Shown here: one piece after another, positions 1-7,648 of the stretch
How positions within the stretch are numbered: position 1 is the stretch's first letter
Layout of the letters: every line of letters begins with the position of its first letter
DNA from: S15-B10 sp045569115
Lineage (GTDB): Bacteria > Fidelibacterota > Marinisomatia > Marinisomatales > S15-B10
DNA: 11,287 nucleotides
Direction: 5' to 3'
Assembly: GCA_045569115.1 (NCBI GenBank)
Contig: JBJKZS010000024.1
Coordinates: 1-11,287 of the forward strand
The notes under the pieces: generated by a model
What the model was told of the DNA's origin: nothing
Seen by the model: the letters and a program-made list of their open reading frames with translations, nothing else
Database searches by the model: none
Position numbers and translations under genes: made by a program

Positions 1-704
1 CCGGCTGAAAGTGAGTAATAGTATTCACCTTCCTTCCAGATTGAAGGATCAAATACTCGATAAGGATATTGCTTATCATCATCATCAATTAATCTATTCT
101 CAGGATTAAGAATAGAAATAGGTGCCCCTTCCGTGACTTTGTCCCAGTTGAGAAGGAGGGGGTCAGAAGATGTTGCTACCATATTCCCTATATTAGTCCC
201 ATGGTACATAGCAATGACCCTGTCTTCTTCAACAAGGGTTGTTCCAGAAAAGACAGCTCTTTCAGGCTTAGGATAGATAGCATAGGGCAAATCACGCCAG
301 TGAATTAGATCATCGCTTACAGCATGTCCCCAGTGCTGTCTAGGGTCTTCAGGTGGATAGCCCTGGTAAAAAAGATGCCATTTCCCTTTCCAGTAACTAA
401 GACCGTTGGGATCGTTTAAACGATTTTCAGGACTCACAAAATGATAATTAGGCAAGTGTGGCTCTCCAGCCATGGCTTTTCTAGATTTAGCAAATCTTTT
501 TAGTAAAGGATTTTTCTTTAATTCTCTTTCCTGTTTTTTAAGAGTGTTGGAAAATTTGTATTCAGGGACTTTAGAAGTATAGTCAGGATGTCCTTCTGGT
601 ATTGTACCTCCAGGAACAAATTTGCTTTCCTGGGATTGAGCCGTAGCCAGACAAAAAGAAAAAATTAGAATGGAAATTCTAAGTAGTAGTGTAGATGATT
701 TCAT
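1..704 (-). CDS. Glycoside hydrolase family 32 (beta-fructosidase-like), secreted, N-terminal part; 3' end beyond the left edge
   Basis: The first 234 residues are present. They begin with a Sec-type signal peptide (hydrophobic stretch about residues 5-20, likely cleavage near ATAQS). The catalytic five-bladed propeller then starts with NDPNG at residues 97-101, the GH32 hallmark, whose Asp98 should be the nucleophile. It continues with WHLFYQ (109-114), HWGHAVSDDLIHW (124-136) and FSGT (152-155), all standard in the family. The usual RDP motif appears as FDP (218-220, in VFDPSIWK), so the Asp is kept but the Arg is not. The acid/base Glu and the C-terminal sandwich lie beyond the edge. GH32 enzymes cleave fructose-containing glycans such as levan, inulin and sucrose; the substrate here cannot be told. 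The ATG at 704 has a strong ribosome site, AGGAGGA (711-717), 6 nt upstream. Only 45 nt separate it from the sulfatase gene upstream, so the two are probably co-transcribed. Confidence 0.9.
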   Translation of the reverse strand, partial: MKSSTLLLRISILIFSFCLATAQSQESKFVPGGTIPEGHPDYTSKVPEYKFSNTLKKQERELKKNPLLKRFAKSRKAMAGEPHLPNYHFVSPENRLNDPNGLSYWKGKWHLFYQGYPPEDPRQHWGHAVSDDLIHWRDLPYAIYPKPERAVFSGTTLVEEDRVIAMYHGTNIGNMVATSSDPLLLNWDKVTEGAPISILNPENRLIDDDDKQYPYRVFDPSIWKEGEYYYSLSA

Positions 705-749
705 GTTGGATCCTCCTAAGTTAAATAGTTTTTATGCTTTTTTGATTTT

Positions 750-2171
750 TCAATCAGGAGCATCAGAAAGTATGTATTTTTTATGATCATTCACAATTTT
801 ATTAATTCTTGTAATTATCTCAGGATATTGTTCCGCTACATTGAACCGTTCTCCAATGTCAGTATTAAGGTCAAACAAAGCAACCGGGTCATATTTATTT
901 TGCTTGCTATAACCCCTCCAAAAACCATCTTTTTCAGAGCCAATTGATTGCCTTGAATAATAATGGGCTTTGTATTTACCCATACGAGCAGCCCAAACTT
1001 GACCTCCATCTCCACCTTGTTCCTTGGGCCCATAGTAAAACCACTGATTTCTTTCGCCAGCTTTTCCATGCAATAAAGTTTGCGATAAATCATATGAATC
1101 ATAATCTCTATCATTTGGGGGCGTAAAGCCAATTATAGTAGATAAGGTTGCCATAAAGTCAACATTGGCAGATATAGCATCTACTACAGCAGGCGAGATT
1201 TTTCCTGGCCACCAGAAAATAGCTGGAACACGCTGCCCACCTTCCCAGGCCGTAAGTTTTCCATCTCTAAGATGCCCGGGAGAACCTCCTAGATCATAAT
1301 ATGTAATCCAAGGTCCATTATCACTGGTAAATATGACAAGAGTTTTTTCCGCAATATTCTTTTTTTCAAGTACTTCTATTATTTTTCCAACGGACCAATC
1401 GAGTTCTTCTATAACATCTCCATAAAGACCCGCCTTGCTCTTACCTTGAAATTTATTAGAGGCATAAATAGGAACATGAGGCATACTGTGAGGGACATAT
1501 AAAAAGAATGGTTCGTCTCCATTTTCATTGATCCATTTTACTGCTTCCTGAGTATAACGACTTGTCAACAGATCCTGTTTTACTACGTCTTCAATACTTT
1601 CTTTCTGGCGAAACAGTTGAATATCAAAAACATCAAATGGAGCATTCCGAATATTCTCATAAGTGCGTTCAAATCCACTTCCTTCTTTTATAGGAGCATC
1701 ATTGCTACCTGCAAGACCATAGAAATAGTCAAAGCCTTGATCATTAGGATGTTCGCCATTATCCATTCCAAGGTGCCATTTACCTATGCAAGCTGATTTA
1801 TAACCTTTTTTTCTAAGTAATTCAGCAATAGTGACTTCTCTCGATGGAACCGATGCCCATAATGATTTGCCTTCATGTATACGATAGGGAAGTCGACCTG
1901 TAAGTAAAGCGGCCCTGCTTGGATTGCAGGCAAAGTAGGAGGCATAAAATGATGTCCACCTTTGACCTTCTGAAGCTAAACGATCAATATTAGGAGTTTT
2001 AATTAAGGGGTGTCCCTGGCATCCTAGGTCGCCATATCCAAGATCATCAGCTAGAATAATAATTACATTTGGAAGGGATATAGCCTTGGATTGAAAATCG
2101 TTACTATCTCTATCCGAGCAGGCATAAACGAGAATGCTATATATCAGAACTGCTTTAGGGAATTTTTTCAA
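750..2171 (-). CDS. Secreted sulfatase lipoprotein (arylsulfatase / N-acetylgalactosamine-6-sulfatase type)
   Basis: This 473-residue protein is a type I, formylglycine-dependent sulfatase that hydrolyses sulfate esters, probably on a sulfated glycan. A lipoprotein signal precedes Cys18 (LVYAC), so it is expected to be membrane-anchored outside the cytoplasm. Visible motifs are ADDLGYGDLG (41-50, metal-binding Asp pair), CNPSR (82-86, the C-x-P-S-R site whose Cys82 becomes formylglycine) followed by LTGR, GKWHLG (130-135), VPHSMPHVP (226-234), TSDNGPW (282-288) and GKLTAWEGG (304-312). Length is normal and no key residue is missing. The start is a TTG at 2171: there is no in-frame ATG before residue 136, an in-frame stop lies a short way upstream, and the TTG start alone gives a complete lipoprotein signal. 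No clear Shine-Dalgarno precedes it, which suggests modest or coupled translation. It lies 45 nt upstream of the GH32 gene. No sulfatase-maturing enzyme is encoded here. Confidence 0.95.
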   Translation of the reverse strand: MKKFPKAVLIYSILVYACSDRDSNDFQSKAISLPNVIIILADDLGYGDLGCQGHPLIKTPNIDRLASEGQRWTSFYASYFACNPSRAALLTGRLPYRIHEGKSLWASVPSREVTIAELLRKKGYKSACIGKWHLGMDNGEHPNDQGFDYFYGLAGSNDAPIKEGSGFERTYENIRNAPFDVFDIQLFRQKESIEDVVKQDLLTSRYTQEAVKWINENGDEPFFLYVPHSMPHVPIYASNKFQGKSKAGLYGDVIEELDWSVGKIIEVLEKKNIAEKTLVIFTSDNGPWITYYDLGGSPGHLRDGKLTAWEGGQRVPAIFWWPGKISPAVVDAISANVDFMATLSTIIGFTPPNDRDYDSYDLSQTLLHGKAGERNQWFYYGPKEQGGDGGQVWAARMGKYKAHYYSRQSIGSEKDGFWRGYSKQNKYDPVALFDLNTDIGERFNVAEQYPEIITRINKIVNDHKKYILSDAPD

Positions 2172-2294
2172 CCTTGAATAATAGTGAAAATAAGAAACAA
2201 ATCAAAAGATCGTGTTAGCTGTCAAAGCATTACCAAACTAAAGAGAGCCTTAATTTCTATTTAGTTAGCGGTAGATTTTTCTTGAATAAAAAAG

Positions 2295-3704
2295 CTACTT
2301 TTTAAGCGTTTCTCTCCATTGATAATCCTGAAGTTCAGATCTATGGGTGGAATGAATTATACGATATTCCTGACCTCCTCCAAGAGCCGCAAAAACAAAA
2401 AGGACTCCTCCTTGAATATTGTTATAATACCAGATTTCATGAGGTGCTTCACCCATTGCCGCAGCCTGCCTATCGTATTCGTCTGGTATTCCGTATTTAA
2501 TGGTTATGCGACCTCGATCACTTTGCCAACCTTTTTTCAAGCCAGTGGCAAACCTTGATGAATATTCAGCCCTTGAAAGGTATTGATCTCGGTATTCATT
2601 TTGGGGTGTTGAAGGGTTTGAATCACGTTTTTCCCAGAAATCAGTTAGAAATTTAACTTTACTATCTAAGTCTTTTGTTTTTTTATACGCACGCTTCTCT
2701 GATCGACTTGAAATGTATAGTAAACTAGCAAATTCTTCATTTAGAGCATCTTCAGTTTTACCATAAAGTTGTGATGACAAGAGATCTGATGATGACAAAT
2801 CAGAAACAGGAGTTGCGGAAGCTGGGTTCAAATTAATATATCTGAAAGGTTTCATGGAATTTGAGAGAGGAGTACCATTCTCATCATATATCTGAGCATC
2901 TAACACATAAATTCCGCTTTGCAACGAGCTAATATTAATTTGTCCCACCTCAACACTTGATTCATTTACCCTTGGCTTTGTTTTCTGATTTGATTGTACT
3001 TGAAGTCCATTTAAATCAAGGATGGTATTGTTAACTCTATATTTCTCCCCAGCTATTCCTTGAAGCAGATTGTAGACTTCATAATAGTAGTATATTACTG
3101 GGAGATTACTACTGTAAATACCTGAAGGATTTGGGATTACATCATAGGGACCTTTCGTGAAAAGATTTTTTTTCCCATTTTGAGTTTTTCTGATTGTGGA
3201 GGCTAACTCAATATCGCTAATTGACACACTATCTGAGAAAAAACTTTTTGATGGGAGCTCAAGTGTAAAAGTATGGGTTCTAGACTCATCATTTTCATCA
3301 ACAGATTGTATAGACATATTCTGGTTCAGATTGGGAACGAACATTTTTAACATCCCAACTAAACTCCTCTGCTGATCAGTAATTGCGGTATCAGCAACCA
3401 AGCCGGGAATTCTGAATTTTTTATTTAACAAAACTGAATCTGACTCATTTGATGAGAGCGTTATAGTCATAATTATTGCTCCCTCGAATGCATCCCCTTT
3501 ACTTTTGTAAGTAAGAACAGATTGTTTATATGTATAGTATAGTTCTAAATAGTTTTGTTCTACTTTATCTCGGTATTGTGAGACACCAATTCCTATGATA
3601 AAATTGGGCTTTGTCTGAGCAAGAATTCCTTGTAGTGGAAAGGCTGAAATTAGAAGGATTATTATTGCTGGTTTTTTAAACAATAGTGTAAGCTTGTTTT
3701 TCAT
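2295..3704 (-). CDS. GWxTD domain-containing secreted protein, function unknown
   Basis: A 469-residue protein with a Sec signal peptide (hydrophobic residues about 12-28, likely cleavage near ILAQT). The C-terminal about 80 residues form a GWxTD domain. It is announced by FWEKRD and NEY and holds GWQSDRGRITIKYGIPDEYD from residue 392, a GWxSD variant of the name motif, then EIWYYN and a Gly-rich GGVLFVFAALGGGQEYR stretch. The N-terminal 300 residues are beta-rich with no motif I recognise. GWxTD proteins are known in FCB-group bacteria and relatives, are predicted to be exported, and have no firmly assigned biochemical role as far as I know. I chose ATG 3704; a GTG two codons upstream (3710) would add Met-Val only. 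It is the first gene of the minus-strand set, 123 nt upstream of the sulfatase, and is transcribed divergently from the ThuA operon. Whether it is in one transcript with the sulfatase is unclear. Confidence 0.85.
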   Translation of the reverse strand: MKNKLTLLFKKPAIIILLISAFPLQGILAQTKPNFIIGIGVSQYRDKVEQNYLELYYTYKQSVLTYKSKGDAFEGAIIMTITLSSNESDSVLLNKKFRIPGLVADTAITDQQRSLVGMLKMFVPNLNQNMSIQSVDENDESRTHTFTLELPSKSFFSDSVSISDIELASTIRKTQNGKKNLFTKGPYDVIPNPSGIYSSNLPVIYYYYEVYNLLQGIAGEKYRVNNTILDLNGLQVQSNQKTKPRVNESSVEVGQINISSLQSGIYVLDAQIYDENGTPLSNSMKPFRYINLNPASATPVSDLSSSDLLSSQLYGKTEDALNEEFASLLYISSRSEKRAYKKTKDLDSKVKFLTDFWEKRDSNPSTPQNEYRDQYLSRAEYSSRFATGLKKGWQSDRGRITIKYGIPDEYDRQAAAMGEAPHEIWYYNNIQGGVLFVFAALGGGQEYRIIHSTHRSELQDYQWRETLKK

Positions 3705-3710
3705 AACCAC

Positions 3711-3835
3711 TTAACTTAACATAAACCATACACAAAGTTGAAATAACTTAATAATCTGATTAATTAAGATCAGATTGAGGTGCAAAAAAATATTTTCTCA
3801 GCTTTATCTTGCATAATTTAAAGGAGTAAGAGTTC
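3711..3835. promoter_or_regulatory. Divergent intergenic promoter region between the GWxTD gene and the ThuA operon
   Basis: This 125-bp AT-rich gap must carry promoters for both strands. On the plus strand TTGAAA (3738-3743) could be a -35 element, but the hexamer 17 nt further on (TAATTA, 3761-3766) is a poor -10 match. An inverted repeat sits in the middle (separate entry). AAAGGAG at 3820-3826 is a good ribosome site 9 nt before the ATG at 3836. Exact start sites cannot be set from sequence alone, since the promoter consensus of this lineage is unknown to me. Confidence 0.5.
3753..3776. promoter_or_regulatory. Candidate operator: perfect 8-bp inverted repeat with 8-nt spacer
   Basis: AATCTGAT (3753-3760) is matched exactly in reverse complement by ATCAGATT (3769-3776), with TAATTAAG between. 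The location, in the centre of a divergent promoter region, fits a binding site for a dimeric regulator acting on both gene sets. No regulator gene is in the window and I saw no second copy, so this rests on symmetry and position alone. Confidence 0.3.
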
Positions 3836-4873
3836 ATGATTAGAATTAGAAGGTTCATTCATTCGTTCTTTTTAATTGGTCTTGTTATTATTTCTGGGTG
3901 TGCTTCAAAAACTGATTCAGTTCCTACTACACCATCTTCAGATCAATGGGTCATTTATGATGGTTATGATGGTCCTGGTTCGGGTAAACATATAGTTTTT
4001 GTGACAGGTGACGAGGAATATCGATCAGAGGAAGCTATGCCTCAAATGGCAAAGATTCTCGCAAAACATCATGGTTTTAAATCTACGGTTCTTTTTGCTA
4101 TAGACCCTAAGACTGGGGCAATTGACCCTGAAACATTAGATAACATTCCAGGACTTGACGCACTTGCTTCAGCAGATTTGATGGTTTTGTTCACACGTTT
4201 TAGAGAACTCCCTGATGACCAAATGAAACACATTGTTGATTATACCAATTCGGGTAAGCCGATTATTGGTCTAAGAACCGCCACACATGCTTTCAACTAT
4301 AAAAAGAATCCAAAAGGTCCCTATTCAAAATATAGTTTCAATGACAAAGGATTTGAAGGAGGCTATGGCAGACAGGTATTAGGGGAAACATGGGTTTCTC
4401 ATTATGGTCACCATGGTAAAGAAAGTTCTAGGGGTGTTGTAGCTGAAGGTAAAGAAAACCATCCTATTGTTCGGGGATGTGAAGATATCTGGGGCCCCAC
4501 GGATGTGTATGAAGTTGGTGAACTAACGGGAAATAGTGAGCCTGTTATTATGGGACAAGTTCTGACAGGTATGAATCCTGAGGATCCAGCAAAATCTGAC
4601 AAACCTCTCATGCCTTTGGCATGGATAAAAAACTATAAAGGTGATACAGGAAATACAACAAAAGTTTTTACTACTACTATGGGAGCTGCTACCGATCTTG
4701 AAAGTGAAGGGCTTAGGCGTTTACTTGTAAATGCAACTTACTGGTCCTTAGGTATGGAAAGTCAGATTCCAGATCGGGCAAATGTCGATTTAGTAGGAAC
4801 TTTTAACCCAACTCCTTTTGGTTTTGGTGATCAGAAAATAGGTATAATGCCTTCTTCTCATAAGATTCAGTAG
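3836..4873 (+). CDS. ThuA-like domain lipoprotein
   Basis: A 345-residue protein with a lipoprotein signal ending at Cys22 (IISGC), so it is probably lipid-anchored and exported. Residues about 52-305 match the ThuA-like fold, related to class I glutamine amidotransferases and named after a trehalose-utilisation protein. Seen are HIVFVTGDEEYR (52-63), LFTRFRELPDDQM (118-130), GLRTATHAF (145-153), GHHGKE (191-196), NHPI (209-212) and a C-terminal FTTTMGAATDL segment. LVNATYWSLGM (297-307) closes the domain. This is the planctomycete-like subtype often annotated as a trehalose utilisation or secreted glycosyl hydrolase protein. Its substrate is not established, and I do not claim trehalose. AAAGGAG 9 nt upstream supports the ATG. 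It is the first gene of a tight operon, with 4 nt to the next ThuA gene. Confidence 0.85.
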   Translation: MIRIRRFIHSFFLIGLVIISGCASKTDSVPTTPSSDQWVIYDGYDGPGSGKHIVFVTGDEEYRSEEAMPQMAKILAKHHGFKSTVLFAIDPKTGAIDPETLDNIPGLDALASADLMVLFTRFRELPDDQMKHIVDYTNSGKPIIGLRTATHAFNYKKNPKGPYSKYSFNDKGFEGGYGRQVLGETWVSHYGHHGKESSRGVVAEGKENHPIVRGCEDIWGPTDVYEVGELTGNSEPVIMGQVLTGMNPEDPAKSDKPLMPLAWIKNYKGDTGNTTKVFTTTMGAATDLESEGLRRLLVNATYWSLGMESQIPDRANVDLVGTFNPTPFGFGDQKIGIMPSSHKIQ

Positions 4874-4877
4874 ATAA

Positions 4878-5837
4878 ATGGTTGCTTACAAAATAAAGTT
4901 CCGACTTAACGATTGTTTCAGTTATCTATTATTAGCCTTTTTTTGTTTATTCTTCGAATTTTCAAAGGCTGAGTCCTCCAAGAAATCTCAGAAAATTAAT
5001 GTTTTGGTTTGGGATGAACAGCAGCCTAAACAAAAAGAAGCGTATGATAACTTTCTAGGGAATGCAATTGCTGAACATTTGAAAAAAAATCCTGCTCTAA
5101 ATGTTAGGTCAGCTAAGCTAGATGATCCCCAGCAAGGGATTTCTTCCAAATCATTAGATTGGAGTGATGTAATTATTTGGTGGGGGCATGTACGCCATAA
5201 TGAAATTTCTTCAACAAAAAGCAAGGAAATTGTTAAGCTAATAAAAAAAGGTGAATTGAGTCTTATTGCATTGCATTCTGCTCATTGGTCTAGTCCTTTT
5301 ATGGAGGCAATGAATGAAAGAACTAAAATGGATTTTCAAAAAACTTATGGGAAATCGAAAAGTTCAGATTTAGAAGTGACTTATGTATTGCCTGCTGAAC
5401 GGTTTAGAGCTCCAAAAAGAGAAGAAAAAGTAACGCCTTGGGTAGATTATAGAAAATTTCCAAAAGGTAATGTATCTGCTACTATACATCTTCCTATATC
5501 TTGTTTCCCCGCATATCGGCCCGATGGTAAGCCAAGCACAATCACAACTCTTATCCCAGATCACCCAATTGCCTCCGATATTCCTCCCAAGTTTATTGTT
5601 AGTAATACTGAAATGTATGATGAGCCTTTCCACGTTCCTGAACCTGATGCTGTGATATTTGAAGAAAGATGGGAGCCAGGAGAATGGTTTCGAAGCGGTA
5701 GCCTCTGGGATATTGGCAAAGGAAAGATTTTTTATTTTCGTCCAGGACATGAAACATATAAAGTTTTTTATGAACCTATACCGTTAAAGATAATTGAAAA
5801 TGCGGTAACCTGGTTGTCTTCTCAGCAAAAAAACTGA
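4878..5837 (+). CDS. ThuA domain-containing protein, canonical type, probably exported
   Basis: A 319-residue protein much closer to classical ThuA than its upstream neighbour. Motifs in order are INVLVWDEQQPKQKEAY (40-56), LDDPQQGIS (81-89), DVIIWWGHVRHNEI (97-110), ALHSAHWSSPF (131-141), DHPIA (228-232), TEMYDEPFHVPEPD (244-257) and KIFYFRPGHETYKVFY (283-298). The last carries the family's strongly conserved RPGHE. An N-terminal hydrophobic stretch (about 14-28) followed by SKA-E looks like a signal peptide, whereas classical ThuA proteins are mostly without one. Between the SSPF block and DHPIA there is about 85 residues, which appears longer than the compact form of the family. ThuA of rhizobia takes part in trehalose/disaccharide use; the reaction here is unknown. 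The ATG lies 4 nt after the previous stop, so translation is probably coupled. Confidence 0.92.
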   Translation: MVAYKIKFRLNDCFSYLLLAFFCLFFEFSKAESSKKSQKINVLVWDEQQPKQKEAYDNFLGNAIAEHLKKNPALNVRSAKLDDPQQGISSKSLDWSDVIIWWGHVRHNEISSTKSKEIVKLIKKGELSLIALHSAHWSSPFMEAMNERTKMDFQKTYGKSKSSDLEVTYVLPAERFRAPKREEKVTPWVDYRKFPKGNVSATIHLPISCFPAYRPDGKPSTITTLIPDHPIASDIPPKFIVSNTEMYDEPFHVPEPDAVIFEERWEPGEWFRSGSLWDIGKGKIFYFRPGHETYKVFYEPIPLKIIENAVTWLSSQQKN

Positions 5838-5852
5838 CATCAAATTTAAGTG

Positions 5853-7625
5853 ATGGTAAGAAGACCTCATCCACATAAGTGCATGAATGGTATAGAGAAA
5901 CACTCTTTTTTGTACAATAAACGAGTAATAAATATTATTCTATGTTTGCTTACAATTTGGGGATGTGGGGATAAGGCTTCTGAAAAGAAGCAATCATCTT
6001 TTGTAAACTCAGAAGTCAGTTTTACCGATATAACTATTGAAGCGGGACTTGGTGATTTTAAACACGAAAATGGAGCTTTTGGGGAGAAGTGGTTTCCAGA
6101 GCCAATGGGATCTGGAGGAGGCTTCATTGATTATAACGGTGATTTCTGGGAAGATATATTACTAGTTGGTGGAGGAGTATGGAGTGAAAGTGGTAGGGAA
6201 AAAGTACCAGCACTTCATTTATATAGGAATAATGGAAACGGAACCTTCACAGAAGTTACTTCTGAAGCCGGATTAAATAATATTTTTACATATCCTTTTG
6301 GAATTACAGTTGCTGATTATGATAATGATAATGATCAGGATTTTTTTCTTACTACCATTGGAAAGAATCTTCTTTTTGAAAATCATGGTGGAAGATTTGA
6401 AGAAGTAGGAGAAAATGCGGGGCTGCAGAATTATTCAACCCTAAGTAGTTCTGCCATATTTTTTGATGCAGACAGGGATGGTTGGCTTGACTTATACACC
6501 GGGAATTATATTGACTGGTCGCCTGAGAGCGATATATGGTGTTCATTTGGTGGGAAAAAGGGTTACTGTACTCCAGAAGTATATGAAGGTTTCCCAAGCA
6601 GGTTTTATCGAGGCAATGGTGATGGGACCTTTACAGATAAAACTGAAGAGGCTGGTTTTTTGCCGGCACCCGGAAAAACCCTAGGTGTTTCTCAACATGA
6701 TTATAATAAAGATGGTTGGCCAGATCTTGCTGTAGCAAATGATTTAGATAGAGATTTGCTATATGAGAATAAAGGTGATGGAACTTTTATTGAGCGTGGC
6801 ATGGTAAGTGGGATGGCATTTGATGAGGCCGGAAAGGCTCGAGCAGGAATGGGAATCGATATTGGCATCACTGATGATACGTTTGAAGAAACGATCTATA
6901 TTGGAAATTTCCAGAATGAGATGATAGGTGTGTATAGGCATATGGGAAACGGGTTTTTTATGGATCGAGCCGCCATGTCTCGAATAGGTAGGCCAAGTCT
7001 TGAAGTCCTTACTTTTGGGTTGTTTTTATTTGATGTTGACTTGGAAGGAGATTTGGATTTGTTCATTGTTAATGGTCACATTCAGGTTGAGATTGAAAAT
7101 GATGAGGATGAATTTCAATTTCGGCAGTTGACTCAACTGTATATCAATAAAGGAGATGAAACTTTTGAGCTTGCAAAGCCTAGCCAAGGTTCAGTCTTTT
7201 CTAAAGCAATTGTTGGTAGAGGGGCTGCCTATGGAGATATTGACCGTGATGGAGATCTTGATATTCTTATTACAGAAAACAGTGGTCCAGTATACCTTTG
7301 GCGTAACGACCTTATTGGAGATGAAAAAAAGGCAAATTTTGTCAGGGTAAGATTAATTGGAACAGATAGTAATCGAGATGGCCTTGGCTCAACAGTTACA
7401 GTTTTTTCTGGGCAAAAAGCAAAAAGGCAACGAGTCAGGACGGGTTCATCTTATCTATCCCAGTCTGAAAAAACACTCACTTTTGGATTAGGTAAATCTG
7501 TAATAATTGATTCTTTGGAAATTAATTGGGCAAGCGGAGATATAGATAAATTTTATGATATTAAGGCTAATCAGACCCTTCAAATAACAGAAAACTCAAA
7601 ATCCCTTGGATATTTGAAAAGATAA
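5853..7625 (+). CDS. CRTAC1-family lipoprotein: FG-GAP/VCBS repeats with C-terminal ASPIC/UnbV domain
   Basis: This 590-residue protein has a lipoprotein signal ending at Cys38 (LTIWGC) and should be exposed at the cell surface or in the periplasm. It carries repeated calcium-binding loops of FG-GAP type: DYNGD (from 93), DYDNDND (156), DADRDGWLD (205), DYNKDGWPD (283), DVDLEGDLD (394) and DIDRDGDLD (462), which suggests a beta-propeller. A Cys pair (230 and 239, WC...YC) before a TPEVYEG segment is typical of the bacterial family and may form a disulfide. Residues about 498-579 are the ASPIC/UnbV domain, with GTDSNRDGLGSTV and SYLSQSEKTLTFGLG. The family is widespread in marine bacteria; roles in adhesion or binding are supposed, not shown. 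The start is uncertain: GTG 5850, ATG 5853 or ATG 5883 all leave the lipobox intact. It is the third gene of the ThuA operon, about 15 nt after it. Confidence 0.92.
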   Translation: MVRRPHPHKCMNGIEKHSFLYNKRVINIILCLLTIWGCGDKASEKKQSSFVNSEVSFTDITIEAGLGDFKHENGAFGEKWFPEPMGSGGGFIDYNGDFWEDILLVGGGVWSESGREKVPALHLYRNNGNGTFTEVTSEAGLNNIFTYPFGITVADYDNDNDQDFFLTTIGKNLLFENHGGRFEEVGENAGLQNYSTLSSSAIFFDADRDGWLDLYTGNYIDWSPESDIWCSFGGKKGYCTPEVYEGFPSRFYRGNGDGTFTDKTEEAGFLPAPGKTLGVSQHDYNKDGWPDLAVANDLDRDLLYENKGDGTFIERGMVSGMAFDEAGKARAGMGIDIGITDDTFEETIYIGNFQNEMIGVYRHMGNGFFMDRAAMSRIGRPSLEVLTFGLFLFDVDLEGDLDLFIVNGHIQVEIENDEDEFQFRQLTQLYINKGDETFELAKPSQGSVFSKAIVGRGAAYGDIDRDGDLDILITENSGPVYLWRNDLIGDEKKANFVRVRLIGTDSNRDGLGSTVTVFSGQKAKRQRVRTGSSYLSQSEKTLTFGLGKSVIIDSLEINWASGDIDKFYDIKANQTLQITENSKSLGYLKR

Positions 7626-7640
7626 TTGATATAAATTATC
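7621..7640. terminator. Probable bidirectional intrinsic terminator between convergent genes
   Basis: GATAATT (7621-7627) and AATTATC (7634-7640) form a perfect 7-bp stem around a 6-nt loop. TTTTATT follows on the plus strand, and AAAA precedes the stem, giving a TTTT tail when read on the minus strand. It overlaps the stop codon of the FG-GAP gene and lies 9 nt past the stop of the MORN gene, as expected of a shared terminator. The stem is AT-rich and therefore weak. Confidence 0.45.
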
Positions 7641-7648
7641 TTTTATTG

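Noticed and set aside
711..728. Near-identical 18-base stretch (TCCTC-TAAGTTAAATA) at 711-728 and 8731-8748
   Set aside because: One mainly covers a ribosome site on the opposite strand and the other has no gene in that orientation; at this AT content one such pair in 11 kb is expected by chance.
836..1132. Minus-strand reading frame of 98 residues inside the sulfatase gene
   Set aside because: It lies in another frame of a gene with full sulfatase motifs and has no domain-like sequence of its own; the same applies to the other short frames inside the large genes.
2272..2300. AAAAG-TAG-CTTTT hairpin after the GWxTD stop as an intrinsic terminator
   Set aside because: The stem is five mostly A-T pairs with a three-base loop, too weak to support a terminator call.
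5370..5750. Antisense reading frame of 126 residues opposite the second ThuA gene
   Set aside because: Low-complexity, aromatic-rich translation with no motif or ribosome site, opposite a well-supported gene.
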